Assembly (NCBI GenBank): GCA_950295325.1
Contig: OX485803.1
Span: 43,725,554 to 43,789,553 of the forward strand
DNA from: Polytrichum commune
Lineage: Eukaryota > Streptophyta > Polytrichopsida > Polytrichales > Polytrichaceae
Length of the DNA: 64,000 nt
Direction of reading: 5' to 3'
In this document: in pieces, positions 22,440 to 35,810 of the stretch
How positions within the stretch are numbered: position 1 is the stretch's first letter
Layout of the letters: each line of letters starts with the position of its first letter
The notes under the pieces: model-generated
Databases searched by the model: none
Told to the model about the DNA's origin: nothing
Seen by the model: the letters and a program-made list of their open reading frames with translations, nothing else
Program-made: the position numbers and the translations under genes

Positions 22440-22912
22440 TACTACTACAAATGGTTTGTTGGATGTGGTAGACTGGAGGAAGAAAGCATACACACACAAT
22501 TTTTGCAGTTGCCAATGTAGTCAACATAACTACATTAAATATGATATTTGTTGTCATATGGTATTTAGTGTCACTATGATAACTTTCCGGATGACACTTC
22601 TTATGATTAGGTTTACAAATACTGTCATGGGTGATGGATGAGTTCATCCATTGGCCAAAACCTACCTTCTCTTGTCAGCAACTTGTGATGAAATATTGTC
22701 ATGGATGATTGAAATTTGGATGAAAAAAGATTTGGTAAGTGGCAGTAATTGTAACATTGTACTCACAAAAAACTTACAAGGAATGACAAATAAGGTTGGG
22801 TTAACATTTAGTGTTGGTGACACTACACCAAGGTTTACAATTAGTAATGAGCAAGACAATTATAATTGACGACATTAAATATCATATTTAGTATAGTTGC
22901 ACTATCTTCATT
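22440..22912 (-). repeat. Palindromic-end repeat family, copy 2
   Basis: Reverse-orientation copy of the family at 14301 and 59587. It includes CCAATGGATGAACTCATCCA, TTCATCACAAGTTGCTGACA and both end words around ACACTAAATAT. Its left 85 bases (ACTACTACAAATGG, GTGGTAGACTGGAGGAAG) also match the outer right side of the 59587 copy. The real element therefore extends beyond the palindromic words. Confidence 0.7.
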
Positions 22913-23390
22913 TACAACATGGGGGTGTGGGTGTTGGAGATTTACCTTCGTGCTTTTGGGAGGCTTACAAGTAAGTTATGAATGAAGCACCGCCATGACA
23001 CCATTTATGGTATTTAGTGTAAGGTACACTATTTGCAAAGGGCCTAAACTAGATGCTTAGAAGTCTCAAAGTGTCACGTCCACTAATTGTTAACATGATT
23101 CCATTGTCAACATAAGTAACTTCTTTAAGTGAAAAAATATCTACATCATGACATTTTGAGTAGCACATTGGCATATGGTAGATGATAGTCTTGCGTTTTA
23201 GTGTGCAAGGGAAAGATATTTTTGAGCGTACTAATGGCAAGTGTCATGTGATTATATTCTAGTATGCAAGAGGAAGATATTCTTGAGCATACTAATGCCA
23301 AGTGTCATTTGTGTATACTTTAGCCAACCTGTGGACCATTGTGTAACATAGGCATGCGCCTCATAACACTATTGAACATACTCATGCCAA
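22913..23390. other. Spacer with scattered TTTAGTGT words
   Basis: No coding signature. A partial internal duplication is visible: GCAAGRGRAAGATATTYTTGAGC occurs twice in variant form near 23208 and 23268, so a block of roughly 60 bases is tandemly repeated. Confidence 0.4.
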
Positions 23391-23398
23391 GATATTAC

Positions 23399-23809
23399 CA
23401 CGGGTAGATCATTCCATTGTCAAGTTGAACACCACGTGCGACCAAAAAAAATCTTCTTTTGGTAAGTTGCACCACCAAAATGAGTCAAAATTTTATCAAA
23501 TTTTTTTCATGAGTAGATATACACAATACCTATGACATGGTTAAAAGTGGTAACTATATTTGATGATTTGTTTTTTCCATAAAACATACCATTTCTAACT
23601 AGAATGACACAGAATTGAACTAAAACAATTACTAAAAATAAATAAAGATGACCAAAAATTTCAAAAAATTATACAAAAGATACTATCAATGGTTATGTAT
23701 ATGTAGAAAAAATATCATAAATTTTGAAATTATATATGGCATGTAATATAGGGGTAGCAAACTTTGTCCGCACGTGGTGTCAACTTGACAATGAAGTGAC
23801 CTCCCTGTG
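23399..23809. mobile_element. hAT-like MITE, CACGGG family, copy 1
   Basis: Exact 8-bp duplication GATATTAC at 23391-23398 and 23810-23817. The ends are long inverted repeats (about 40 bp): left CACGGGTAGATCATTCCATT, right reverse complement CACAGGGAGGTCACTTCATT, both continuing to ACCACGTGCG. Length is 411 bp, no coding capacity. It is almost the reverse complement of 57535-57944 across its entire length. The 8-bp duplication suggests the hAT superfamily; that assignment is inference. Confidence 0.9.
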
Positions 23810-23817
23810 GATATTAC

Positions 23818-25764
23818 TAAGCACACTTGAACGCCAAGTGCCATGAGTTAACACTTATGGTGAAGTTGTTAATCATTAATGTAATCTACCATACGCCTCA
23901 AAGTAGGGTAAGTGACACTAAATACTATAAGAGGTGTAGTGGAGTTGGCATGGGAGTTGTGGGGACCATAAAAGGTAGCAATGACGATGATCATGCATTG
24001 AAAGCAAAGGCCCTAGTCAATCCAACTTTGAGAGAAGTAAAGTATTGGCTAGGCACTAACCTCCCCAATAACAACACAAGCTGGAATCTTAGGAGTATAT
24101 ATATATAATTTTGCATTAATTAAATGATCTATTTTTCATGTATGTTATTGTTATTGGCAAGGCATTCATGTCGGTATGGCAAGTGCGACTAATTTTTTTT
24201 AAAGTAATGTGCAACCAAGTGGTTGGGGGTGGGGGTGGGGGGGGGGGGGGGACAAACAACCATCCTCCTATTGGCACAGAAGGGTAGAAGAGCCACACAT
24301 GCAAAGAGGACAAGCGTACCATCCTTGAATCCCCAAAGGTCCATCTTGGTGAGAATAATTGCCATAGTGTACAATATGTTAGTTAATCTACAACCTTACA
24401 AAGGCTACAACTATGGGAGCGCCAACTCAAGGGCCTTTGGCAAAGAGGGGATGGCCGGAGTGCGTTTACATTCATGTAGAACAAAGGGCAACAATATTTT
24501 CAAGTGACGAAGGGTGCACAAGAAAGGTGTCTTTGATGCATTTGGAAAGATGTATGGAAAGCAAGACATTGGAGAAGGCAATTGGATGCAAATCACGTGC
24601 ATGCATCCATATTAATTGGTCCATCAAATATTTGATAAGGATGAATTGTAGTTCACAATTACAGTTGCTCCAAAATAGGGTAAATGCTTTGGTGACATAA
24701 AGTTACATTGAAATATTGTAATCAATTGTGTGACATTGACAATGACATGTTGTGAAATGCCATTGGGTGTGGAAAACTTATTACTGAATTAATGCTAATG
24801 CTTTCTCAAATAAGCGAGGTTTATGTCACAATAAAAGGTATGGTAATTGCACCAATGATTGGCAAATTAGAGGTAAGAAGCAAAGGAAAATGATATGGTT
24901 TGTGGATAATGGCCCCTAAACTCAACACATTAACCTACAATACAAAACACTACATACACAACAAGAAAATATGGCACAACCATAGAATATAGGTATTGCT
25001 GTGAAATATAGAGTTTGTCGTGAAATATTGCAATTGCAGTAAAATACAGTGATTGTCGTGAAATATTGTGATTTAAAAACATATATAGTGTTGTAGTATA
25101 CTTTAATAATTGTAGTAAATTATGATGATTGTAGTAAAAACCCATCAATCACAAGTTATATATATTAAATGGGGTACTAAATAATTATTGTGGTGTAATT
25201 TATTGCAAGCCATAATATTACTAGATGTAAAAACCAAACTAATACGTGGTAGAAGAGATAGCACCTACCCACCTACATACATGCTTGACAAAAATAGTGG
25301 GACCCTTACTAATACCATCGGTATATAGTAGGGCATGGCCAAAGGGCCTTGATTCTTAGAACACGACCTAAAGAATGCAACATTGACACGGTAGTGGCAG
25401 GAGACTAGGTCCTTGCCATATTTGTAAACGGCTCCCTTTCCGTTCATATGGCTCCTTTTCTCTAATGCAAAAAAATCCATATTCTCTACTAGTGAGGATT
25501 CTGTATTTGATGTGAAATTTAAAATAAACATCTACGGTTGGAATGATCAATCAATTTTAAGATTAATAATTTCATAATAGAAATAAAACTATGTTATAAA
25601 TCAACACCACTTGAGCTTTGCTTTGATTGACTAAAACTCCTGGTTTCATAATAATCGATGACAAATGAAGAAACATTATGATGTCACTAATCTCGGTGTT
25701 GTTCTTAGAATTATTATTCATTAATATAGATATTTCAAAATATTAATTACTTCAAAGTAAAGAA
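23818..25764. other. Spacer with G-rich run and short TCGTGAAATATTG repeats
   Basis: At 24221-24251 a G-rich run contains more than 12 consecutive G. Near 24985-25075 GTCGTGAAATATTG and related words repeat two or three times at about 46-base spacing. No gene is recognised. Confidence 0.4.
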
Positions 25765-25930
25765 CATAACATTATTCAGATCCATAACAGTGTTATGTGG
25801 GATTGATAGTATTCCGCATAATATTCCCGGATATTTTTCACATTCAGATTGAATGCGGGAATATCTAGGAACGTTATGTGAAATAATGTCAGTCCCATAG
25901 AACATTGTTATGGATTTGAATAATGTTGTG
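25765..25930. mobile_element. Foldback MITE, about 165 bp
   Basis: The two halves are inverted copies over some 70 bases each. Left reads CATAACATTATTCAGATCC then ATAACAGTGTTATGTGGGA; the right half reversed reads CACAACATTATTCAAATCC then ATAACAATGTTCTATGGGA. Mismatches are spread through the stem. The TSD is unclear. Confidence 0.65.
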
Positions 25931-26158
25931 AAATGTTCTTGGGGTTGATAGATTAGTTCAATGAGTTTGTTTGAGATCAACTTTGTTAGCAAGGGGACAC
26001 ATAAGCTTAGAAAAAATAAAAAATAAAAATCAATTGCATACATGGATTATAAACTTTGAAAAGTGCTTGAACCAAAGTTTTTAGCTCTTAAGTTAATATA
26101 AAAGAAAAAGAAAGCAATCTAAATCAGAGCAAAAGAAGCACAATCATGTAGCTTGACG

Positions 26159-27211
26159 CAATGTCTGGGGAGAACCGGTATTTAGTGTAATGGCGGCCGG
26201 TTGGTTTTGTGAAAACTCTGGTTGAATTGGGAAAGTGGAGGATGTGAAACCGGTGGTTTTTTTTTTAAAATGGATTTCAACCGGCAACCATTTTGAGGGG
26301 GAGGATTTTTACCCAGATGAATTGTGAAATAGACGGTTTCATCCGGTTTGATTCATCTAGGGCCGGATATCATCTGATTATAGGGTTAAGATTATGTGTT
26401 CGTTGTAAGCCTGTAGCGTTTCGGTGAATGGTGGACAGGCAAAGCTTTTGCTTCATTATTGCATTTCATTGTTGACGGCTAGTGTTTAGAATGTATCGTG
26501 AGTGTGTCTATGAAAGATCTTCGTGGTGATCTTGACAACGTACTAATGGAAGCCATAGCTTTATGGAGGAACTCTACAAAGTTTAGATGGTTGTTTTCAC
26601 ATCCATAGAGATACCTTTCTGGGCGTTTTCCTCTTGAAGGTGAAGACGATATTGTTGATTTTAACTCTAACAGTTGATGAATTTCATTTTTGTATATAAT
26701 ATGGTATGTTAGGTTACTCTTTTATCATGTTGTGGCCGCAAATCTAATATGAAGTTTTAAGACCTAGATATGATAGAAGAGTAAATCCACGGCCATCAAC
26801 TAGTTGATGGATTATTTTAGGTTCAACTCCTGCTATAGATAAATTGTTGATCATTTTTGTTGTTTCTTATATGTAATGAATTGTTGATCATTGTTGTTGG
26901 ATGTTGATATCATTACATATTATTGTTGTATGTTGATATGTTCTCTGGATGTTGTTACTGAATGGTGTATGTTGTTTGTAGATATAATTTTGCTACATTG
27001 GAAAACCGGCTTACTTATTAATGCCCAAGTTTTTGGCCAGTTGTCATTGCAATGAAGAGGAAATTAGCCGACACTTGAAAAAAAGAAAAGGATATTAGCT
27101 GGTCCAAATTAATGGCAACAAGTTTGCAACCGGTCAAATCCTGGAAAAACTGGTAGAAGTTGTGAAGGGGTGGATTTTAGCTGGTTTAGCTCAAAAATCT
27201 CCCGAACCCTG
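26159..27211. mobile_element. hAT element, AACCGG family, long (1.05 kb) member
   Basis: Perfect 8-bp duplication GCTTGACG at 26151-26158 and 27212-27219. Left end CAATGTCTGGGGAGAACCGG; right end reversed CAGGGTTCGGGAGATTTTTG. Both match the ends of the four short members at 37090, 39864, 43814 and 55205. AACCGG or one-base variants recur near both ends. The roughly 0.8-kb centre is absent from the short members and has no transposase reading that I can recognise. Confidence 0.85.
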
Positions 27212-27219
27212 GCTTGACG

Positions 27220-27681
27220 AGACTCTCAAGCACCTTCACCTCCAAAGTCCATTTCAAAGGAAGAAAACAAAAAGGTGAGGAAGGTAAGGTGTACAAACAA
27301 TGTGATGGGAAGAGCAAAAGAAGATCATATGTTGCAGATATTTGTGAATCGTGCTGAAAGAGATCCATGTGTACATACTCATGGTCAAGTGCTTGAGTTC
27401 AAGGTGTGCATAAGCAAAGAATATGTCCCAAATCCTACCGTGACTCCAAGGACATTTTTTATGGTTTTTTGGGGGGATGATCCTTAGATCTAGTAGAAAA
27501 ATAAGCACGTTTTAGGTATTTCCCCTCCCCTCCCTTCCCCCCGATGTTGTTATGGAAATCGTTTGTCGTCTTAAATCTTTGATCACAATATTCATAACAT
27601 TATTAAGCGGTGTGTCTTCGTTCATGTGGGTCTTGAGAATGTAACCTTCGGATGTCTCAACCTAGTGCATATTCAAACTTA
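27220..27681. other. Short spacer between two elements
   Basis: No gene recognised. A pyrimidine-rich run lies near 27519-27541. Confidence 0.4.
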
Positions 27682-28074
27682 GGGTCACTTCACACTATGG
27701 TTGTCCAAGTCGAGAGGTTGTGGGATTGAATGGCCAAACTTTGTCCAAAGGAAGGAGCATCCACTTTATTCCCTGTCCAAATAATCCCTCCAATCTAACA
27801 GTGAAGATCTTGTTGGTCTTGATTATTTTTTAAGAAAAATAATCGACAACCTCTAGACCATAGTTTGGGTTTCCATTCTTGTCTGACCCAAACTTCCTTC
27901 AAGAGTCCGTTGCCTTGGTCAAAAAGAACTACCATGTAGGCATTTTGAAAAGCAACGGCCTTTGGACTTTGGCCTGTAGTGTGAAGGGTCGCGAGGCCGA
28001 ATTCTTGGTTTCTTGCAATCTGATTGATGGACATCGATGGCCTCTCGACCTTCGGCCATAGTGTGAAGCGACCC
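27682..28074. mobile_element. PIF/Harbinger-type MITE, ACACTA family
   Basis: TTA at 27679-27681 and 28075-28077. Inverted ends: GGGTCACTTCACACTATGG on the left, GGGTCGCTTCACACTATGG on the right reversed, followed inward on the right by CCGAAGGTCGAGAGG. A 3-bp TTA duplication and GG start are typical of PIF/Harbinger. Length is 393 bp, no transposase. Relatives: 44529, 59944, 63313. Confidence 0.8.
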
Positions 28075-28077
28075 TTA

Positions 28078-31000
28078 ATATGTGTCTCCTTGCACTGGGT
28101 TGGGGCATTGCATGGTTATATTCTCAGGGCCCACATTAATGAATGCAAACTGCTTAATAATGTTAGGTTGCGTGCTCACATGAAGTGCTCACATCTACGG
28201 AGACTTTCTAACGATTTGATCATTTGAAAATCCCAATGCCCTTGCAACTTTTCACCAATCTATAGTATACGCACTTGTAAACCAATTTATCAAATTCTTA
28301 GCAAAATAATGAGATTTGTATTGTGATGTATTATTTTTAAAAATATTATTAAATTCATTATAGGAATACCATAAGTATTTTTAGTACTATCAACCTTATG
28401 GATATGATCCTTGATGATGCATTGCAAACTCTCCTTTGCTATCATTCTCAGGAAAGCCTTTGAAATGTTAGGTTACAAATAGCATGTCTTTAAAAATACT
28501 TAAGTCTTCAAGTCTTTGTAGGCATTTAGAAGTTGATCAGTGTATTGGTGGTGCAATCTTACTTGACCAACTAGAGAATACTAAATGCACAATGCTTTGC
28601 AAGTTCCTTTGCAAAGCCTCCATAATCCTGGGTGCCTAGGCTTTAGACTATCTAGGGAATTGCATAGCCCACTTACAAGTTGCATGGGTTGCCCCAAAAA
28701 ATTAAGGGCAACTTAAAATTTTGGGGCCACATAAAAGAGGAAAAACGGTCTTTGATTAGATTGTCCTCTTGGGTCATCAACTTTGAGCACCTCTAGAAGA
28801 TCATAATATGAATAGTTTTACATGTTTTTTAATAAATAGAAAATTGTGTGTGTTGTAAAATTCTCTAGCCTTTAAAATTAGAACTTATAATTCGACTGCT
28901 CTATACAACAACCCAACATCAAGCATTGTTGAATGTTTTACCTATAGGGGCTAAAACTTAAGGGACCACGTGAGGAGACCCATTTCAATTCTTGATTCTC
29001 ATGACTGAATTCTAGTGATTTTTAATCTAGGTTCCGATCTTTCTAAGAGCATAGCTTATATGCATAAGCACTACTAACAAAAAGTGTTGCTCTTGAATTT
29101 TTTTTGGAGCATTGGCTTATAAGTTCCATTTTGTCCCCATCTTTTCAATGGCTTAAATGACACTTACAGTCACTAGTCTCAAAATTGGGCCAAGCTTTTA
29201 TGAGATCACATCAAAACTTGTGGAGCTAAGCTATGAACTATGATTAAAAAAAGTCTATTCAAAGAGTCTAGAAATCTAGAATATAGGGCTAGCAGCTAGT
29301 GAATGAAGTATTCTTGGTTGTTATTTTTTTAGTGTCTACCTTGAGTAGTGAGGGAAAAAAGGTTCAATGTATTCTTTGAAGCTAATTATTATATTGTTCA
29401 TATATAACGGTTGGGGTGTAGAATATTAGGGAGGACATGATATAAGTAGGTAGCAGTATATCCAAAGGTGACACACTAAAACTTTAGTATATCAAATAAG
29501 GCATATGATTCCCTTTGGAAAGGTTGATAAATATAAGTACATAAAAATAAAATAATAATCATAATCATAATCACTTTATGGATGAAGATTGAAGTAGGTC
29601 AGTACTAGGACGGTTGGAACTTTTTCAACCTAGGGTTTCATATCTCCTCCTTGTTTTTGTTCCCACCATGAGGTCAAATGTGGTCAATGAAGTTGTTGGA
29701 TGTGGGGGAATCAAGTGTCTTCCTCTCCCCAAGGTCATGGATCCACCCCATTGCGCTAGAAAAACATATTGTCCATAGCGACCACCTACAACTCGCCATT
29801 GCGACGTGGTGGGTGTAGTAACTGTCCTATGCAACTAAAAGCGCAAGGTGACCACCATGGGATCCAAGATGGCATACACTAAATGTCAATTTCCCTTCAA
29901 TGTGCATGTGTGGGCCGCAAGGTGATAAACAATTACAAAGGGCAACATGGTTTGGAAGTTTCTAGTGCAAATTTTCTTTGCCTACATAGGTGGAAGTTGT
30001 TGCCGCATAAAATAAAAACCAAAGTCCAACGTGGCAGTCTTTTCTTATTGTGTGGTGGCAGGCAACTTGACCACCATCATGGCCACAGTTGATGTGTGAT
30101 GCCAATATGTTCATTGTAAATTATTTTGGGTGACGTGTCCGTGCCTTTCCCAAATACGGAGATCAAGCCTATACATCCACCCATTCAAAGCAACTATGGC
30201 AATGTCCAACGTCCACAACATGCATGTTTTTAGCGGTGATCGGTGGATGCTCTCCAAGGATGCTTGCCATCCTTCTTCACCACCTAAAGTTTGTAGTGAT
30301 GTGGTATGTGGCATCAACATTTGTTTTACCAATGCTCTTGAAGAATATACAATGTTATGGTTTATGATGACCATTTACATTGAGGATGCTTAATGCATAC
30401 CGTTCAAGTTTGTCGGCAATACCAATAATAATATGTTAGGTAATTTGAGATATTTTGATATTTTGAGACAACTACATATATAAGAACATAGAAAGTGTAA
30501 CGTAAATATTAGGGAATGGTGTAAACTAACACTAAAGACATGGGTAATAATATTTGTGGATGCACACTATACTTCGACCCACAATGTAGAACATTGGAAT
30601 CCCAAGAAACAAATGATGGTATATCCTTCAAAATCTTTCCCATTTTTTTAATAAAAGAAGAAATAGTCTATCATGTAGAGTTCCTCATGCCCTTTCTAAA
30701 TGCACTAAGACTACCTCCTACCTCTAAGCCATTTGAATGCAATAACCAAGCAAAGATCAGCTGCATGTACCTCCAAGAAACACATGCATGTCAGATTTTG
30801 ATGTGTTCTCCCTCGATTCTTGGACATAGGAAGTGAGTTTATGCTCTTTGGATTATCAATTTCAATAGCTTGTAATTCAACCATCATCAACAAGTACAAT
30901 TGAGAGAATAAGAACATACCAGAAGTGGTTGAAGGTTCAAGTGTAATTAATGTTGCACGCTATTTTCATGCATGATGGTGTATATTGTGGACCACACTAT

Positions 31001-31776
31001 AAATAACAAAGGGTAAGTCACACTAAACATATGCCTACAATATTTGCCATAATCATTGTAGCTTGTTTCCATGACATCCTAGCCCAAGGTAAATAAGGAT
31101 TCTTTGTTTTAATAGTGCAACTTGTCCTCCCCAAACAAATCACTAAAGTTCAAAAACAACCATGATAAAAAGAAAAGGAAAAGAAGTCTTTGTATGACTA
31201 TTATGACAATGATGACATCTACATTTTTGGATTAAAAACAAATTTTGATTGTGGAAATAATTTTTGGATTAAAAAAACAATCATTTGGATATTTTACATG
31301 ATTTAGCTAGCACCTTCACCCTAAGATTGAGTGGAGGCCATGATAGTGTTGAAGACAATGGAAGTTACCATAGGTCAATGATCCTTTATTGCCCTTAGGT
31401 GCATTCCAAAGAACTTGGAACATTATTTGTCAGTAGTAATTTAGCCCACTACCAATATCATATTCTTTGATCAACCACTTGTATATGAAGATCAACTCCA
31501 TGTGAAGATCTACAAAGAAAATTTGAGAAAGATTCAATGGTCGTAGCATTAAAGTGCTCAAGTTGGGGCAACTATTGAAGATTTTACTCTTTTTTTTTGT
31601 AAATGTAAATGATGGGATGGATGAAGACCTTCAGTAAACATATCTAGAATACATATATGTGAGAATACGTGTACGCATAAAATTGGTGAACATTTCTCAC
31701 CAATTGAGTGCAATGGAATCACAACCCCCTAACAAGCACAAACTATTTGAAAAAGAAGGCTAACTCTTCCCCTAAT
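28078..31776. other. Long spacer without recognised gene
   Basis: No family recognised on either strand. A small hairpin lies near 28690-28735 (TTGCCCCAAAAAATTAAGGG...AAATTTTGGGGC). Frames of up to 98 codons occur (30130-30393, 30540-30836) but carry no motif, and opposite-strand frames of equal length overlap them. Confidence 0.4.
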
Positions 31777-34700
31777 ATGAAATTACGCATCCTAACACAT
31801 AATCTTAGAGGACTCAATGACCCATTGAGTATCTTCAAATACAACAAATTTGTGCAATCCATTAATGCCATGGAGCACTGGATGGGTCTTAGAGGTGGAA
31901 TTAAGGTAGAAAAGTTGGCTCAACCCAGATGGAGTGGGAAAAGGGGGAGTAGGCATTTTACTAGCTTCCAAGTATGCTAGACTAGTTACATCTTTTGGGT
32001 CTATCACGAATAATAAAGTTGTATGGATTAGGATGGAAGGTATAGAAGGGGGCAACCTAGGCATTGCATGTATACACACCCCCAATATTCCATCTCATAG
32101 AAGTTCTTTGGCAAGAAAAGGTAGAGTCCTTGCCCAAGGACTGCAATTGGATCCTAGGTGACAACTTCATTTTGACCAAACACCTCAAAGATATATCACA
32201 CAATTGTGGTTGAATCATAAGTGATCTAGAAAGATTCGGTTGGAACTCCCTTATGGATGCCCTCCAAATACATAACTAAATTTGACATAGGGAGGGCCAT
32301 GGTTTTCATGAGATAACCAATAATAAGGACTAGAGGGTTGTCTTGCTTGGTTGGATCGAATTTATACACCAAAGAACAAAGGGGAAGATTATATTCCCTC
32401 ATCTTATGTAAACAATGGAGACTCTCTTGGATCCAATCACTCCCCAATTAAGTTAGAACTTAATATCGGTATAGAAGAGAGCAAGCCAACACTATTCAAG
32501 TGGAATGCATATGATTAAAAGACCCAAACTTAATTAAGGATAAATGCGCATCTCTACCTCACATCATGTCATTCTTTGAAAAACTCAAGGATATATGAAG
32601 ACTTTATAGATAGTATAGTAAAGAGAAAGCACATGTGTTCAAGAGAGAGCACTAGTGTTCAAGAGGGAAGAATTAGCACAACTACAAATCTTTTACACAA
32701 GGACATGTACCATGAAAATCTACAAGGTGTAGCCAATATGCTAAGGAGCAAGATGAGAGGCATTGAGAAACGGAATGCAAAACGGGGAACCATTAGGTCT
32801 AGAGTATAATGGAAACATGTAGGAAATAAGTGCTCTAGGCAATTCTTTCAAGTGGTACGCAAAAAAAAAACACCAACTAAATCATTTCTCAACTCAAATA
32901 GGAATGGGAAAGTCTCAACCAAAAGAAAAGACTTGGAGGATTGTTTATGTGATTTCCTCAACTCGCTTTACAAAGGTCAACAACCTTCAGAAGAGGCTAT
33001 GGCATAATTTTTAGACAACCTATCCATATCATTTATCAATGCAATGAATGAAGAATTAATCAAACCCTTTAGTGCCCTAGAATTCTTAAAGGCAATTGAG
33101 GGTATGGCAAATGGCAAGGCACCCGGACATGATGGCATACTAATTGAATTTCTTAAAGTATGTTGGCATTTAGTAGGAGATTTTTATTTTTTATTTTTTA
33201 TATGATCACATATGCCTTGGATATGGATGATTTCCACCCATAGATGACTAAGGGGCTGGAAAGTCTTATCCTTAAGGAGGGTAACCCCAAGGACCTCAAG
33301 TAATAAAGACCCATCACCCTCCTCACTATCATGTAATTTTTTTTTCCAAGGCAATGCAGCTCATGTTTTAACCTCCCCTAATGGAAGTCATTAGCTCGGA
33401 CCAAACAACCTTCCTTTCATTATTATTTATACTGGATAATATAGATTTGGCCCAAGAGACAATGCATTGAAATAAGACCTCCTATTAACCCCACAATCCT
33501 CCTCAATTTAGATTTCCTAGAGCTTATTATAAAATATCCTAGCATTTTCTAAAAAGATCTATGTGTAGGCTAGGCATGCATGAGACCTTTCTCAAATGAA
33601 CTTAGATGCTATTTGGCAATGCACGGGCATTTGTGAACCTCAATGGTACCCCATGCAAGGAATTCATAGTGGAGAGAGGGTCACGTAGGGATGCCCATTG
33701 GTACCCTACCTCTTCCTTATAGTAGAGGAAGTCACATCATTAGGCAAGCAATGAAAGAAGGGAGAACATTGGGAGTCAAATTCCCAACATGCAAACAACA
33801 AAGTATACACCGATGACTATTCTTTTCTCATTGGGGGGGGGGGGGGGGGAATAACCACATTTATGAGTTAGTCCAACGCCTAGGAGTTTTTAGCCTAGCA
33901 TCAAGTCTGAAGATCAATTGGCACAAATGTTACACGTATTTGTTTGACCGTCATACCCCCAAACCCACCAAGGTTTGTCTACAACTAGACCCAAGCAAAG
34001 GAAAGTGAAACCCCCAAACATTCCGGAACTCCATTTGGACTTAGTTTCAAAACAAGGAACATGGATCAATTTCTTATGAACAAAATTTCCAAAAAAACTT
34101 GACTACGGGAGCACAATAAAGCTTAGTCTTGCGGGTAGGACAATCATTGTCAACCAAGTGTTGCTCTCCACTCTTTGGTTCTCTATCTCAGTTTGGGGAG
34201 GCTTAAGGAAAACACTCAAGAAAATCCGTAGGAACCTTAGGAATTACCTTTTGGTTTGGGAAAGAGCAAAGAACCCACACTAGGGTGGCTTGGAATGACT
34301 GTTGTAGAAAGAAAGTCCATGGTGGCCTTGGTCTTGCAGACCTATAACTTTCTAAAAATAGCCTCATATGCAAATGGATCATCTACCATGGAACATGGAG
34401 AGTCCAATCTTCAAGTCCTCCTTAGATACGAACTTGCACGTTTCAATCCACAACGGGGTGGTAGCTAGGGTCCCAAACCTGGATTGGTTCACCATCCCCA
34501 AACACCAAAAACTTTATAGATGCAAGGTATGGGGGCACATCACCAAATTATGGTGCCACATGGCGCACTCAATAGTCCAAATGCCACCTAAATATATTTA
34601 CAGTGTTCTACATTCTAGCATATGGTGGTGCAATAACATTCAATTCGTCATGCACGGATTCTCGATATTGAGTTTGGTCTTCTCGATATTGAGGCTGGGG

Positions 34701-35700
34701 ATTGGGACTTTATCATAGGATCAGTCGTGCATGAATGGCATGATATCCTTGAAAAGGATAGGGAGAGTGTTGGACTTGGACTGTGGATTGGTTTCTTCTG
34801 GACCGCCTCTTAGACCCGATAGTGGTTTTGAAATACACAACTGCATTTGACCCTCACTATATTTGGGGAACCCGGTTGACCCTTTCAATTCCAATTCCAT
34901 GTTGTAGAGTCGGCACACGATCTAGATGTCTTTGAGAGTGGAAGAAGCTGGAAGGTGAATTAGAAGGGGTTTATCATGAATTAAGGATTGCCCAAACCAC
35001 TAGAGGCCAAAAGAAACACGAGACACATTTTTCTATGACAAAGGAGCCTTGCTTAAATGGGATCCAGATGGTTGGGTGTCAAAAGATGCCACTCAATTTC
35101 ATGACTATGCTAGCAAGATAGGGTGGAACCTCCTTGACCCTCCTTTCATCAACCTAATTCCCCCCAATAATTGGCGAGGGCTTCTCTTAGACACCCACCG
35201 ATTCAAGTGGGCAAGTATTTGCGATGAAGGAAGAGTTGGTAAGGAGGCAACCTTCATTTGGTCCATTTGGCATCACTCAGTAATGGGCAATGAATGGCGA
35301 GCGAAGATCTCGGTCAACATCTTGACTTAGTGCGTATATTGCCTCCCCTATACCAAAGAGACTCTCAAACATAGATTTTGGGATTGCATCCAAGCACAAT
35401 GGACTTGGCGATGGGCCTTACAAATCTTTTTTGAGCTTAGTGGCGCCCGGCAACACCCGTTCCATGAATTTTACATGTTTGGGCAAGGCATCTGGAAGAA
35501 TTACAAAGCACAATCTGGAATCTGGCACCTCCTCCGGGGCATTGTCATGTGGACTATTTGGATTGAGCATAATGACAAAATCTTCAACCGTGAGTAGTGA
35601 CATGACAAATGTTTTGGTATATGGAGAGACTTGATGTTGAGTAGTGTTATGAGAGATTTCCAACCTAAAAATATATAATCAAATAGAATTTTTGAAAATT
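31777..35700 (+). pseudogene. LINE (family A): endonuclease, RT, zinc-finger end
   Basis: Plus strand, about 3.9 kb. Endonuclease start MKLRILTHNLRGLNDP at 31777, then GKGGVGILLASKYARL at 31937. RT motifs are GKAPGHDGILIEFLK at 33113, a degenerate MPIGTLPLP (family GCPLAPYLF) near 33690, and YTDD at 33806 (YADD with A to T, both aspartates kept). A C-terminal zinc finger CVYC...ETLKHRFWDC starts at 35331, followed by VMWTIWIEHND. Many stops and frameshifts break it, for example near 33005, 33205 and 33300. A run of 17 G directly follows the YTDD motif (33833-33849). Confidence 0.85.
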
Positions 35701-35810
35701 TGAAATTGTGCAAGGACTAGACTTCAAATTTTTAGCGGGACATGACAAATGTAATTGTGTTAATCATAGGTCTTGCACGAGTAGGGTTTCCTAACACTAC
35801 TGAAGGCATG

